The notes under the pieces: model-generated
Databases searched by the model: none
The model's input: the letters and a program-made list of their open reading frames with translations, nothing else
What the model was told of the DNA's origin: nothing
Shown: piece after piece, positions 19,695-28,830 of the stretch
Numbering within the stretch: position 1 is the stretch's first letter
Layout: each line of letters opens with the position of its first letter
NCBI RefSeq assembly: GCF_003651185.1
Contig: NZ_RCDC01000004.1
Location: forward strand, 2,466,659 to 2,530,658
Source of the DNA: Stenotrophomonas rhizophila
GTDB lineage: Bacteria > Pseudomonadota > Gammaproteobacteria > Xanthomonadales > Xanthomonadaceae
Length of the DNA: 64,000 nucleotides
Direction of reading: 5' to 3'
Made by a program: the position numbers and the translations under genes

Positions 19695-19856
19695 ATCAGT
19701 TGCCTGTCCAGTCCTGTTTTGTTCCATGCATGACCATATTTCATCTACACGCCATCATCACAACATTTAATGGAACGGTAACCGTGATTGGCGTCGCACT
19801 TCAGCCTGTTCCTGACAGACCGATACCGCATCGCCCTTCCTCACTTTTGATCTCTC

Positions 19857-21989
19857 ATGACGTCCTCCGCACCGGCGCGTCCACGCGCCCTGAGTCTTCA
19901 ATTCAAACTGCTGGGCGCGCTGTCGCTCGGCTTGGTCATCATCGTGCTGGCCGCCTTGGCCGGCCTGGGTTCGGCCTGGCGCAACCTCTCGGCCGAGGTG
20001 CCGGTCGAGGTGGCTCGCAAGGCACAGGCCGAGCTGTTGCAGCGCGAGTTCCGCCTGCAGGTGCAGGAGTGGAAGAACGTGTTGATCCGCGGTGCGGACG
20101 ACGCACAACGCGAACGCCACCTGGCAGCCTTTGATGCGGAAGGACGCCGCATCGAAGCGTTGGCCGGTACGCTCGCCACCAGCCGCGACGAACAGACCCG
20201 CACGCTGGCCAACCAGTTCCTGGCCGAGCACCGCGCACTGGACGCTCGCTACCGCGGCGCGCTCGAGGCGTTCGCGGCCAGTGGTTATGACACCCAGGCC
20301 GGCGATGCACTGGTGCTCGGCGCCGACCGGGCCGTGGGCACTACGCTGGATGCGCTGGCCGCGCGTGCCAGCGAACGTGCCGAGTACGAAACCAACGCCA
20401 CCTCCGAACGCGCACGCGCCGCGCTGGTCGCCTCGGCCATGGTCACGGCGCTGGCGGCGCTGATGCTGTTGGCGGTGCTCACCCTGTGGCTGCGCCGCGC
20501 GGTGATCGCGCCCGTGGTTGCGGTGGAAGCGGCCGCGCGCGCGGTGGCACGCGGTGATCTGGAGCATGCCGTGGTGGTGCGCAGCGGCGACGAGATCGGT
20601 CGCCTCGGCACCGCGATGCGCGAGGTCACCCAGACCCTGAAGGACGTGCTGGCCGCACAGGCGACGATGGCGCAGCGCCACGATGCCGGTGAGATCAGCT
20701 ACCGCATGGACGCGAGCGTGTTCCCCGGCGGCTACGGCCAGATGGTGCGCGACACCAACACGCTGGTCGCCAACCATATCCAGGTGAAGCTGCGCGCGAT
20801 CGAGATCATGGGCCATTACGCGGTCGGTGATCTGTCGGTGGACATGGAGCGCCTGCCCGGCGAAAAGGCGGTGATCACCCAGGCGCTGGATACGGCCAAG
20901 GCCAACCTCGGTGCGATCAATGCCGAGATCAAGCGGTTGGCCGCAGCGGCTGCCGTAGGCGATTTCAGCCAGCGCGGCGATGAAGCGCGCTACCAGCACG
21001 ACTTCGGCGAGATGGTGGGCGGCCTCAACCGCCTGATGCAGACCACCGAGCAGGATCTGGGCGAGGTCTCACGCGTGCTGCAGGCGATCGCCGGCGGTGA
21101 TCTCAGCGCGCGCATGCGGGGCGATTTCCACGGCGTGTTCGCCCGCATGCGCGATGACATGGCGCGTACCACCGGTCAGCTGACCACCATCGTCGGCGAC
21201 ATCAAGCAGGCCGCACAGTCGATCCAGACCGCCGCGGGCGAGATCGCTGCAGGCAACAGCGACCTGTCGCGCCGTACCGAGCAGCAGGCAGCGAATCTGG
21301 AGGAGACCGCCGCCTCGATGGAAGAACTGACCTCCACGGTGCGCCAGAACGCCGAACACGCACGCCAGGCCAACCAGCTCTCGATCAGTGCCGCCTCCGT
21401 CGCCTCGCAGGGCGGTGAGGTGGTCGGCCGGGTGGTCACCACGATGGGCGCGATCCAGTCCTCGTCGCGGCAGATCGCCGAGATCATCAGCGTCATCGAC
21501 GGCATCGCCTTCCAGACCAACATCCTCGCGTTGAACGCAGCCGTCGAAGCGGCACGTGCCGGTGAACAGGGCCGCGGCTTTGCGGTGGTCGCCAGCGAAG
21601 TGCGTACGCTGGCGCAGCGTTCGGCCGGTGCGGCCAAGGAGATCAAGGCGCTGATCGATCAGTCCGTCGCCGATGTCGACAGTGGCGCAGCACTGGTACG
21701 GCAGGCCGGGCAGACCATGGGCGAGATCGTCGGCAGCGTGCAGCGCGTCACCGACATCATGGCCGACATCGCCGCCGCGTCGCAGGAGCAGTCGGCCGGC
21801 ATCGAACAGGTCAACCAGACCGTGGTGCAGATGGACGAAACCACGCAGCAGAACGCGGCCCTGGTGGAGGAAGCCTCCGCGGCGGCGCGCAGCATGGAAG
21901 AGCAGGCCGTGGCCTTGAATGCCGCGGTGGATGTGTTCGTGCTGGATGCCGGGCGCGGGGCGGTGAGCGGATTGGCGCGCGCGGCGTGA
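19857..21989 (+). CDS. Methyl-accepting chemotaxis protein
   Basis: 710 residues. TM1 near residues 18-40, a ~150-residue periplasmic four-helix-type sensor, TM2 near 195-220, HAMP from [20 protein letters not shown], then further HAMP-like repeats ([40 protein letters not shown]), and a signalling domain with tip [37 protein letters not shown] sequence. It relays ligand binding to CheA/CheW and flagellar motion. The tandem extra HAMP-like units are characteristic of Xanthomonas Tsr-like receptors. The ligand is unknown. A SMAG hairpin follows immediately. Confidence 0.92.
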   Translation: MTSSAPARPRALSLQFKLLGALSLGLVIIVLAALAGLGSAWRNLSAEVPVEVARKAQAELLQREFRLQVQEWKNVLIRGADDAQRERHLAAFDAEGRRIEALAGTLATSRDEQTRTLANQFLAEHRALDARYRGALEAFAASGYDTQAGDALVLGADRAVGTTLDALAARASERAEYETNATSERARAALVASAMVTALAALMLLAVLTLWLRRAVIAPVVAVEAAARAVARGDLEHAVVVRSGDEIGRLGTAMREVTQTLKDVLAAQATMAQRHDAGEISYRMDASVFPGGYGQMVRDTNTLVANHIQVKLRAIEIMGHYAVGDLSVDMERLPGEKAVITQALDTAKANLGAINAEIKRLAAAAAVGDFSQRGDEARYQHDFGEMVGGLNRLMQTTEQDLGEVSRVLQAIAGGDLSARMRGDFHGVFARMRDDMARTTGQLTTIVGDIKQAAQSIQTAAGEIAAGNSDLSRRTEQQAANLEETAASMEELTSTVRQNAEHARQANQLSISAASVASQGGEVVGRVVTTMGAIQSSSRQIAEIISVIDGIAFQTNILALNAAVEAARAGEQGRGFAVVASEVRTLAQRSAGAAKEIKALIDQSVADVDSGAALVRQAGQTMGEIVGSVQRVTDIMADIAAASQEQSAGIEQVNQTVVQMDETTQQNAALVEEASAAARSMEEQAVALNAAVDVFVLDAGRGAVSGLARAA

Positions 21990-21996
21990 TGCAGCC

Positions 21997-22023
21997 GTAG
22001 TGCCGGCCAGCGGCCGGCACTAC
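21997..22023. repeat. SMAG-type REP hairpin overlapping the LysR stop codon
   Basis: Symmetric GTAG - TGCCGGCC AGC GGCCGGCA - CTAC. The terminal CTAC, read on the minus strand as GTAG, supplies the TAG stop of the LysR gene (22020-22022). It lies between convergent genes and could act as a bidirectional terminator or mRNA stabiliser. Confidence 0.85.
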
Positions 22024-22922
22024 CGGGCGTAGGGGGTGCCCACCATGGCCTGCGCCAGGTGATCCAGGAACGAGCTGATCCGCGCCGAGACTGCCGTGTT
22101 GCGGTAGTACACGGCGTGGATCGGCTGGCGGACCTCCACGGTGAGGTCCGGCAACAGCTGCACCAGGGTGCCGGCTTCGCGGTCGCGGTGGGTCATGAAG
22201 TCGGACAGGCAGACGATGCCCACCCCTTCCAGCGCGAGCCGGCGCAGCGTTTCGCCGCTGGAGACCGCCACCGCCGGGCGCACGTGCAGCAGCGCGTCGG
22301 TCGCGCCGGGCAGCGGCCAGTGATTGAGTGAATCGGGCTCGTTGAAACCCAGCAGGGTGTGCGTGCCCAGTGCCGCGACATCGCGCGGGGTGCCGTGCTG
22401 CTGCAGGTAGGCTGGGCTGGCCATCACGCGCAGGCGGCTGTGCGCCAGCGGCCGTGCATGCAGGGTGGAATCGGCCAGTGGCCCGATCCGGATGGCCACA
22501 TCGGTGCGCCGCTCCAGCAGATCGATGTAGCGCTCGCTGCTGTTGAGCTCCAGCGCCACCTCGGGATAGCGCGCGCGGTAGCTCGCCACCAGCGGGGCGA
22601 TCACGTGCAGCACGAACGGCATCGCCGCATCCACACGCAGGCGCCCGGCCGGGCGTTGACGCCGGGCGGCGATCTGCTCCTCGGCCGCTTCCACCGAGGC
22701 CACGATCGCACGGGCCTGGGCCAGGAAGGCGTCGCCTTCCTCGGTCAGCTGCAGGCGACGGGTGGTGCGGGTCAACAGCGTGGTGCCGAGTTTCTCCTCC
22801 AGCCGGCCCAGTGCCCGGCTGACACCGGACGTGGTCTGGCCAAGCTGTTCGGCGGCGGCGGTGATCGACCCGCTGTCGATCACCGCGATGAAGGCCTGCA
22901 TCTCATCGAGGGTGGTTTTCAT
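22020..22922 (-). CDS. LysR-family transcriptional regulator
   Basis: 300 residues from the ATG at 22922. N-terminal winged helix-turn-helix (MQAFIAVIDSGSITAAAEQL...GVSRALGRLEEKLGTTLL) and a substrate-binding-like effector domain (GRLRVDAAMPFVLHVIAPLV; RTDVAIRIGPL). It resembles the YafC/AaeR-type group. It is divergent from the MFS exporter gene (start 23049) and is the obvious candidate to control the MFS and dkgB genes. The last codon and TAG stop lie within the SMAG hairpin. The frame continues far upstream but over the opposite-strand MFS gene. Confidence 0.9.
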   Translation of the reverse strand: MKTTLDEMQAFIAVIDSGSITAAAEQLGQTTSGVSRALGRLEEKLGTTLLTRTTRRLQLTEEGDAFLAQARAIVASVEAAEEQIAARRQRPAGRLRVDAAMPFVLHVIAPLVASYRARYPEVALELNSSERYIDLLERRTDVAIRIGPLADSTLHARPLAHSRLRVMASPAYLQQHGTPRDVAALGTHTLLGFNEPDSLNHWPLPGATDALLHVRPAVAVSSGETLRRLALEGVGIVCLSDFMTHRDREAGTLVQLLPDLTVEVRQPIHAVYYRNTAVSARISSFLDHLAQAMVGTPYAR

Positions 22923-23048
22923 GGCGGCGGCCGGGCGGAAGGGGCCCATTATTGACCATGGGGCAACAGTGATTGGCGTGAAGGCCGCTTTTTCCGCAAG
23001 AGTACGGCGCGCAGACTGCGCAGCCTTGCTCCCCACCGGTATCCGTCC

Positions 23049-24263
23049 ATGTCCCGTGGTATCCCCTTGGCCTTGTTGGCGTTGACGCTGGGTGCGTACG
23101 CCATCGGCACGACTGAATTCGTCATCGTCGGGCTGATCCCGACCATCGCCGCCGACCTCGGCGTCACCCTGCCCTCGGCCGGCCTGCTGGTTTCGCTGTA
23201 TGCGCTGGGCGTGGCGGTCGGTGCACCGGTGCTTACCGCGCTGACCGGGCGCGTGCCGCGCAAGACCCTGCTGGTCGCGCTGATGCTGCTGTTCACCCTG
23301 GGCAACGTGATCGCCTGGATGGCCCCGGGCTATGGCTCGCTGATCGTGGCGCGCGTGCTGACCGGCCTGGCGCATGGTGTGTTCTTCTCGATCGGCTCGA
23401 TCATCGCCACCTCGGTGGTGCCCAAGGAAAAGGCCGCCAGCGCGATCGCGATCATGTTCACCGGCCTCACCGTGGCGCTGGTCACCGGCGTGCCGCTGGG
23501 TACCTTCATCGGCCAGCACCTGGGCTGGCGCGCCACCTTCCTGGCCGTAGCCGGGCTCGGTGTGATCGCGCTGATCGGCAGCCTGCTCTTCGTCCCGCGC
23601 AACCTGCAGCGCAGCGCACCGGCCACGTTCGGCCAGCAGCTCGCCGTGCTCGCGCAGCCGCGCCTGCTGCTGGTGTATGCGATCACCGCGCTCGGTTACG
23701 GCGGCACCTTCCTGTCCTTCACCTACCTGGCCTCGATCCTGCAGGACGTGACCGGTTTCTCGGCCAATGCGGTCAGTGGCGTGCTGCTGGTCTATGGCGT
23801 GTCGGTGGCGATCGGCAACCTGTGGGGCGGCCGCCTGGCCGACCGCCGCGGCCCGATCCCGGCGCTGAAGCTGATCTTCGCGTTGCTGGCCGCGGTGCTG
23901 TTCGCGCTCACCTTCACCGCTTACAACACCTGGCTGGTGCTGCTGACCGTGCTCGCGCTGGGCGCGGTGGCGTTCGGCAACGTGCCCGGGCTGCAGGTAT
24001 ACGTGGTCAAGCAGGCACAGCGGTTCGCCCCGCAGGCCGCCGATGTGGCCTCGGGCCTGAACATCGCCGCGTTCAACGTCGGCATCGCGCTCGGTGCTTC
24101 GCTGGGTGGCCTGGTGGTCGATCACTTCGGCCTGATGCACACCCCGTGGCTGGGCGCGCTGGTGGTGATGGGCGCCTTCGGCCTGACCGCATGGAGTGGC
24201 CGCCTGGACCGCCGCGATGGGGTTGCCGACCGCGCCGAAGGCATCGCCGTGAGTGCGCATTGA
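23049..24263 (+). CDS. MFS transporter (AraJ/YdhP-like exporter)
   Basis: 404 residues and 12 predicted membrane helices. N-terminal GAYAIGTTEFVIVGLIPTIA, with the GTxEF of the DHA1 sugar-efflux/AraJ subfamily; motif A-like TGRVPRKTLLVALM; central break near LFVPRNLQRS. Members export sugars, purines or drugs by proton antiport; the substrate cannot be told. Divergent from the LysR gene and followed by dkgB after ~150 bp holding SMAG palindromes. Confidence 0.88.
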   Translation: MSRGIPLALLALTLGAYAIGTTEFVIVGLIPTIAADLGVTLPSAGLLVSLYALGVAVGAPVLTALTGRVPRKTLLVALMLLFTLGNVIAWMAPGYGSLIVARVLTGLAHGVFFSIGSIIATSVVPKEKAASAIAIMFTGLTVALVTGVPLGTFIGQHLGWRATFLAVAGLGVIALIGSLLFVPRNLQRSAPATFGQQLAVLAQPRLLLVYAITALGYGGTFLSFTYLASILQDVTGFSANAVSGVLLVYGVSVAIGNLWGGRLADRRGPIPALKLIFALLAAVLFALTFTAYNTWLVLLTVLALGAVAFGNVPGLQVYVVKQAQRFAPQAADVASGLNIAAFNVGIALGASLGGLVVDHFGLMHTPWLGALVVMGAFGLTAWSGRLDRRDGVADRAEGIAVSAH

Positions 24264-24274
24264 TCGCTCCCGGC

Positions 24275-24359
24275 AGCGGACCGACGGTCGGCAGTACGCG
24301 ACAACAGCCGACCCACGATTCGTTTCACGCAACCGCAGCCGACAAACGGTCGGCTCTAC
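24275..24359. repeat. Pair of SMAG-type palindromes between the MFS gene and dkgB
   Basis: A degenerate copy (CCGACGGTCGG core, 24281-24291) is followed by a clearer one at 24337-24359: AGCCGAC / GTCGGCT ending in CTAC, i.e. GTAG on the minus strand. Paired REPs in opposite orientation form a BIME-like unit. Confidence 0.65.
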
Positions 24360-24413
24360 GTCGCTTTACGGTGCACGGCGTAGCCTGCACCTCACCCCCA
24401 TGAAGGAGTTTCC

Positions 24414-25217
24414 ATGAGCATTCCCGCCTTCGGCCTCGGCACCTTCCGCCTGAAGGGCCAGACAGTGATCGACTCGGTGCGCAACGCACTGGACGTCGGC
24501 TACCGCGCCATCGATACCGCGCAGATCTACGAGAACGAAGCCGAGGTCGGTCAGGCCATCGCCGAGTCCGGCGTGGCGCGCGATGATCTGTTCCTCACCA
24601 CCAAGATCTGGATCGCCAACTTCCACCACGACGCGCTGCTGGAGAGCCTGCGCGAGAGCCTGCGCAAGCTGCGCACCGACCATGTCGAGCTGACCCTGAT
24701 CCACTGGCCGTCGCCGAAGGACGCGGTGCCGATGGCCGAGTATCTCGGTGCACTGGCCGAGGCCAAGTCGCAGGGCCTGACCCGCCAGATCGGCATCTCC
24801 AACTTCACCATCGCCCAGACCCGCCAGGCCATCGCGATCCTCGGTGCCGATGCGATCGCCACCAACCAGATCGAAGTCCACCCTTACCTGCAGAACCGCG
24901 CGTTGATCGCGTTCCTGAAGGAACAGGGCATCCATGTCACCGCGTACATGAGCCTGGCCTACGGCGAAGTGCTCAAGGACCCGGTGATCCAGGCCATCGC
25001 CGCGCACCACCAGGCCACCCCGGCCCAGGTCGCGCTGGCGTGGGCGTTGCAGCAGGGCTTCGCGGTGATTCCGTCCTCGACCAAGCGCGACAACCTCGCC
25101 GGCAATCTGCTGGCTGCGGAACTGCGCTTGAGCGATGAGGACATGGCGCAGATCGCCACGCTGGACCGCGGACATCGCCTGGCCAATCCGGAGGGGATCG
25201 CGCCGGCCTGGGATTGA
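24414..25217 (+). CDS. dkgB: 2,5-didehydrogluconate reductase DkgB (aldo/keto reductase)
   Basis: 267 residues, very close to E. coli DkgB in sequence and length: [12 protein letters not shown] start, AIDTAQIY (catalytic Asp34, Tyr39), TTKIW (Lys64), LIHWPSP (His97), IPSSTKR NADPH-binding loop and the [12 protein letters not shown] end. It reduces 2,5-diketo-D-gluconate to 2-keto-L-gulonate, and methylglyoxal and other carbonyls, with NADPH. The ribosome site AAGGAG lies before the ATG at 24414. In E. coli dkgB also neighbours a LysR gene (yafC). Confidence 0.93.
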   Translation: MSIPAFGLGTFRLKGQTVIDSVRNALDVGYRAIDTAQIYENEAEVGQAIAESGVARDDLFLTTKIWIANFHHDALLESLRESLRKLRTDHVELTLIHWPSPKDAVPMAEYLGALAEAKSQGLTRQIGISNFTIAQTRQAIAILGADAIATNQIEVHPYLQNRALIAFLKEQGIHVTAYMSLAYGEVLKDPVIQAIAAHHQATPAQVALAWALQQGFAVIPSSTKRDNLAGNLLAAELRLSDEDMAQIATLDRGHRLANPEGIAPAWD

Positions 25218-25223
25218 TGGACA

Positions 25224-25281
25224 GCGCCCGACCGCTGGTCGGGCGCGGGATGGTGCGTGCCGGCCGCCGGCCGGCACCTAC
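25224..25281. repeat. Two SMAG-like hairpins, the second supplying a stop codon
   Basis: First palindrome GCGCCCGACC / GGTCGGGCGC (25224-25246, no GTAG). Second GTGCCGGCC...GGCCGGCAC (25257-25277) ends in CTAC (25278-25281), i.e. GTAG on the minus strand. That GTAG contains the TAG stop of the alpha/beta-hydrolase gene. Located between convergent dkgB and the hydrolase. Confidence 0.8.
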
Positions 25282-25976
25282 CGGAGCAACCAGTCCCGCA
25301 TTGCCGCGCTGACTTCGTCGGGCTTCTCCATCGGGGCCAGATGGCCGCAATCGGGCAGCACCACCAGGGTTGAATCCGGCACCAGCGCGTGCATCGCCTC
25401 GCTGATCGCCAGCGGGGTGATGCGGTCGTTCGCACCGCACACGATCAACAGGGGATCGCGGTACCCGGTCAGCACGTCATGGCCATCCTCCCGGTCCAAT
25501 GCGCTCTGGCGCAGGAATACGTCCGCACCCAGCCGTGCGGTCATGTCGCGTACGCGCTGTACCAGCACGTCATCATCCAGCCGCGAGGCATCGATGTAGC
25601 TGCGCATCAACGTGTCACCGAAGCCGTGGAATTTCCCGGGCAGGCGTACGCTGGCCCGCTGGGTCTGGCGTTGCTTGGCGCGCTCGGGCGAGTCGGCATG
25701 GATCGAGGTATCGACCAGGGCCAGCCGCAGCACCCGCTCCGGCGCGGTGCGCAGGATCGCCTGCGCCACGAAGCCGCCCAGTGAAAAACCGGCCAGGGCG
25801 AAACGCGCCGGTGCCTGCGCCAGCACGTCCTCGACCACCGCCTGCATCGTCTCGCCGCGGGTCTGGTCGCCGACGATGCACGCGGCGATATCGGACAGGT
25901 CGGCGATCTGCGCGCGCCAGAGTTCAGCGTCGTTGAGCAGGCCGGGGAGCAGCAGCAGGGGGATACGATCAGTCAT
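25278..25976 (-). CDS. Alpha/beta-fold hydrolase
   Basis: 232 residues from the ATG at 25976 (MTDRIPLLLLPGLLNDAELW); the longer in-frame version overlaps the pat gene and is Arg/Gly-rich non-protein. Nucleophile elbow GFSLGG (Ser65), acid in VCGANDRITP and His in LPDCGHLAP make a complete triad. No signal peptide, so cytoplasmic. It looks like the pimeloyl/haloperoxidase-type esterase group; the substrate is unknown. It lies 47 bp after pat on the same strand. Its stop codon is contributed by a SMAG repeat. Confidence 0.85.
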   Translation of the reverse strand: MTDRIPLLLLPGLLNDAELWRAQIADLSDIAACIVGDQTRGETMQAVVEDVLAQAPARFALAGFSLGGFVAQAILRTAPERVLRLALVDTSIHADSPERAKQRQTQRASVRLPGKFHGFGDTLMRSYIDASRLDDDVLVQRVRDMTARLGADVFLRQSALDREDGHDVLTGYRDPLLIVCGANDRITPLAISEAMHALVPDSTLVVLPDCGHLAPMEKPDEVSAAMRDWLLR

Positions 25977-26023
25977 GCCGTATTGTCGCCCCGCCCACGT
26001 GCCCGCGCCGTACCGCGATCGGC

Positions 26024-28753
26024 TCAGTGCGTTGCAGGATCGGGCGCCTGCGGCACCTGCACATCCTGCACCGGCAGGGTCACCACCATCACCGTCGAAT
26101 CGTCCGGGTCGAGCCGGGTCTTGAAGCCCAGGCTCTGGCACATCGCCAGCATGGTGCTGTTCTCGCGCAGCACCTGGCCTTCGATGATGTTCAGGCCGAG
26201 CCACTGCGCGTACTCGATCATGATCGCCATCAACCGCCAGCCGATGCCGTGGCCCTTGAGGTCGGAGCGGATCAGGATGCCGTACTCGCCACGGTCGTAG
26301 TCTGCATCGGCATGCAGCCGCACCGCACCGAGCATGTCGCCGCTGCGCGGATCGATCGCCACCAGCGCGATGGAGCGCGCGTAGTCGAGCTGGGTCAGGC
26401 GCGCGATGAACTCGTGGCTGAAATGCTTCACCGACTGGAAGAAGCGCAGGCGCAGGTCGTCATCGGTAACGCGCGCAAAGAAGGCGCGGAACAGCGCGTC
26501 GTCCTCGGGGCGGACCGGTCGCACGAAGGCGGGGGCGCCGTCGGACAGGGTAATGGTGCGCTCCCATTCCTTGGGATACGGGAACACCGCGAAGCGCGGA
26601 TGGCCGCGGCCCTTGTGCAGCTTGCGCGAGGGTTCGATCGCCACGCGCGAATCGAGTGCGATCACCCCGTCGCGGTCGGCGAGCAGCGGATTGATGTCGA
26701 GCGTGCGGATCTCGGGAATGTCGGCGGCGAGCTGGGCCAGCTTGACCAGGATCAGCGCGACCGCGCGTTCGTCGGCGGCCGGGACATCGCGGTAGGCCTT
26801 CAGGATGCGCGACACGCGCGTGCGCCCGATCAGTTCGTGCGACAGGCGCAGGTCCAGCGGTGGCAGGGCGATCGCCTTGTCGTCGATGACTTCGACCGCG
26901 GTGCCGCCACGGCCGAACACGATCACCGGGCCGAAGGTCGGGTCGTCGGCGATACCCGCGATCAACTCGCGCGCCTTGGGCCGCACGATGGTCGGCTGCA
27001 CCAGCACGCCATCGATGCGCGCATCGGGTCGCTTTTCGTGCGCGCGCGCGATGATCGAGGTCGCCGCCGCATGCACGGATTGCAGGGTACTGAGGTTCAA
27101 GCGCACGCCATCCACATCGGACTTGTGCGGGATATCGGCCGAGAACACTTTGATCGCGACGGTGGCGCCCTGCTCCAGCAGCGGCTGGGCCAGGTCCATC
27201 GCCTCGTGGGCATCACGGGCCTGCATCACCGGCGCGGACGGAATGCCGTAGGCGCTGAGCAGCTGGTGGGTGGCGATCGGGTCCAGCCACTGCTGGCCGG
27301 CGGCAAGTGCGGCCTCCACCAGCGCGCGGGCACCGGCGGTATCGACCACGAAATCCTCGGGCAGGCTGGGCGGGGTTTCCATCAACGCGGCCTGCGCGTC
27401 GCGGTAGCGCACCAGATGCTGGAAGCCGCGGACCGCCTCGGCTTCGGTCGGGTAGGTCGGCACGCGCGCGGCATTGAGCGTGGCCGTGGCACGATCGTCG
27501 TTGCCCAGCCACACCGCGAACACCGGCTTGTCGCGATGGTGGCGCGGGCGCAGGCCGAGCGTGCGGGTCAGCGCCCGCGCGGCATCGGCCGAGGAGGTGA
27601 ACGCGGTCGGCACGTTGACCACCAATACCGCGTCGTTCTCGGTATCGGACATCAGCGCTTCGATCGCCGCGGCGTAACGGTCGCCGTCGGCATCGACCAC
27701 GATGTCGACCGGATTGCTGCGCGACCAGCCCTGCGGCAGCACCGCATCGAGTTGTGCGACGGTGGCCGGCGACAGCTCGGCCAGGCTGCCGCGCAGGGCC
27801 AGCAGCTGGTCCACCGCCAGCCGCCCCACCCCGCCGCCGTTGCTCAGGATCGCCAGGCGACGCCCGGGGAAGGTGCCGAGCCGGCCCAGTGTTTCGGCCG
27901 CGGTGAACAGCTCATCCAGCGCGCTGACGCGCAGCAGGCCCGCGCGGTTGAATGCCGCCCCGTAGACCGCATCGGCGCTGGCCAGCGCCTGCACGTGCGT
28001 ATCGGCATCGGGATTGATGCGGATGTGACGGCCGGATTTGACCACCACCACCGGCTTGGCACGCGCGGCGGCACGCGCGGCCGACATGAACTTGCGCGCA
28101 TCGCGGATGTGCTCGACGTACAGCAGGATCGCGCGGGTGCGGTAATCGGTGGCGAAGTAATCCAGCAGGTCGCCGAAGTCGACATCCAGGGTGTCGCCGA
28201 GCGAAACCACGGCGGAGAAACCGACCGAGCGCGCCACGCCCCACTCCACCAGGGCCGCGGCAATCGCGCTGGATTCGGAGATCAAGGCCAGGTCACCGGC
28301 CTGCGGGAAGTGCGCGGCGATGCTGGCGTTCAAGCGCGCATGCGGGGCGATCACGCCCAGGCAGTGCGGGCCCAGAATGCGCAGGCCCTTGGGCCGTGCT
28401 GCCGCCTCCACCTGCGCGGCCAGCGAGCCCGGGCCTTCGCCCAGGTTGGCAGTGAGGATGATCGCCGCGCTGACACCGCGCTCGGCGGCGGTGGCCACCA
28501 CCTGCGGCACGATGCTGGCCGGGGCGGTGATGACCACCAGCTCCGGCACCCAGTCCAGATCCTTGAGCCGCTTCACGGTGCGGATGCCATCGATCTCGCT
28601 GTAACGCGGATTGATCCAGGCCACGTTGCCGGGGAAGCCGGTGTCGCGCAGATTGCGCATTACCGCGCGGCCGGCGGAGCGTTCACGCGGGCTGCCGCCG
28701 ATCACGGCGACCGACTGCGGGCGGAAGACGGCTTGCAGGTGGTAGGTGCTCAT
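26024..28753 (-). CDS. pat: Protein lysine acetyltransferase Pat-like (acyl-CoA synthetase NDP-forming + GNAT)
   Basis: 909 residues. N-terminal CoA-binding Rossmann domain (FRPQSVAVIGGSPRERSAG), succinyl-CoA-ligase-like domains to ~residue 470, an ATP-grasp domain (~490-710), and a C-terminal GNAT acetyltransferase with SDLKGHGIGWRLMAIMIEY acetyl-CoA loop. This is the architecture of Pat/YfiQ, which acetylates and inactivates acetyl-CoA synthetase. One detail: the segment usually reading GPNCxG is GPHCLG here. The start is the ATG at 28753. The gene ends 47 bp before the hydrolase gene, so they may be co-transcribed. Confidence 0.9.
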   Translation of the reverse strand: MSTYHLQAVFRPQSVAVIGGSPRERSAGRAVMRNLRDTGFPGNVAWINPRYSEIDGIRTVKRLKDLDWVPELVVITAPASIVPQVVATAAERGVSAAIILTANLGEGPGSLAAQVEAAARPKGLRILGPHCLGVIAPHARLNASIAAHFPQAGDLALISESSAIAAALVEWGVARSVGFSAVVSLGDTLDVDFGDLLDYFATDYRTRAILLYVEHIRDARKFMSAARAAARAKPVVVVKSGRHIRINPDADTHVQALASADAVYGAAFNRAGLLRVSALDELFTAAETLGRLGTFPGRRLAILSNGGGVGRLAVDQLLALRGSLAELSPATVAQLDAVLPQGWSRSNPVDIVVDADGDRYAAAIEALMSDTENDAVLVVNVPTAFTSSADAARALTRTLGLRPRHHRDKPVFAVWLGNDDRATATLNAARVPTYPTEAEAVRGFQHLVRYRDAQAALMETPPSLPEDFVVDTAGARALVEAALAAGQQWLDPIATHQLLSAYGIPSAPVMQARDAHEAMDLAQPLLEQGATVAIKVFSADIPHKSDVDGVRLNLSTLQSVHAAATSIIARAHEKRPDARIDGVLVQPTIVRPKARELIAGIADDPTFGPVIVFGRGGTAVEVIDDKAIALPPLDLRLSHELIGRTRVSRILKAYRDVPAADERAVALILVKLAQLAADIPEIRTLDINPLLADRDGVIALDSRVAIEPSRKLHKGRGHPRFAVFPYPKEWERTITLSDGAPAFVRPVRPEDDALFRAFFARVTDDDLRLRFFQSVKHFSHEFIARLTQLDYARSIALVAIDPRSGDMLGAVRLHADADYDRGEYGILIRSDLKGHGIGWRLMAIMIEYAQWLGLNIIEGQVLRENSTMLAMCQSLGFKTRLDPDDSTVMVVTLPVQDVQVPQAPDPATH

Positions 28754-28765
28754 GCGACCAGACAG

Positions 28766-28830
28766 TAACAGGGACGGGGGTGATTAATAATCACCCCCGT
28801 CCCTGTTATTAACTACCTCCGTCCCTGTTA
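28766..28830. repeat. RAYT-family repeat: perfect palindrome plus one further unit
   Basis: Two 21-bp arms (28766-28786 and 28788-28808), starting TAACAGGGACGGGGGTGATT on each strand, are perfect reverse complements separated by a single A. A second unit, reading TAACAGGGACGGAGGTAGTT on the minus strand, occupies 28809-28830. The terminal TAAC of that unit provides the mgtE stop codon (28828-28830). Same repeat family as the blocks flanking the RAYT. Confidence 0.9.

Noticed and set aside
19801-19826. Flagellar sigma-28 promoter for the chemoreceptor
   Set aside because: GACCGATA resembles a -10 but no TAAA lies at the required distance upstream.
26027-28768. 913-codon open frame on the plus strand opposite pat
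   Set aside because: GC-rich codon bias leaves long antisense frames open. The translation is His/Arg/Gly-rich without domains, while the minus-strand pat has clear CoA-ligase and GNAT motifs.
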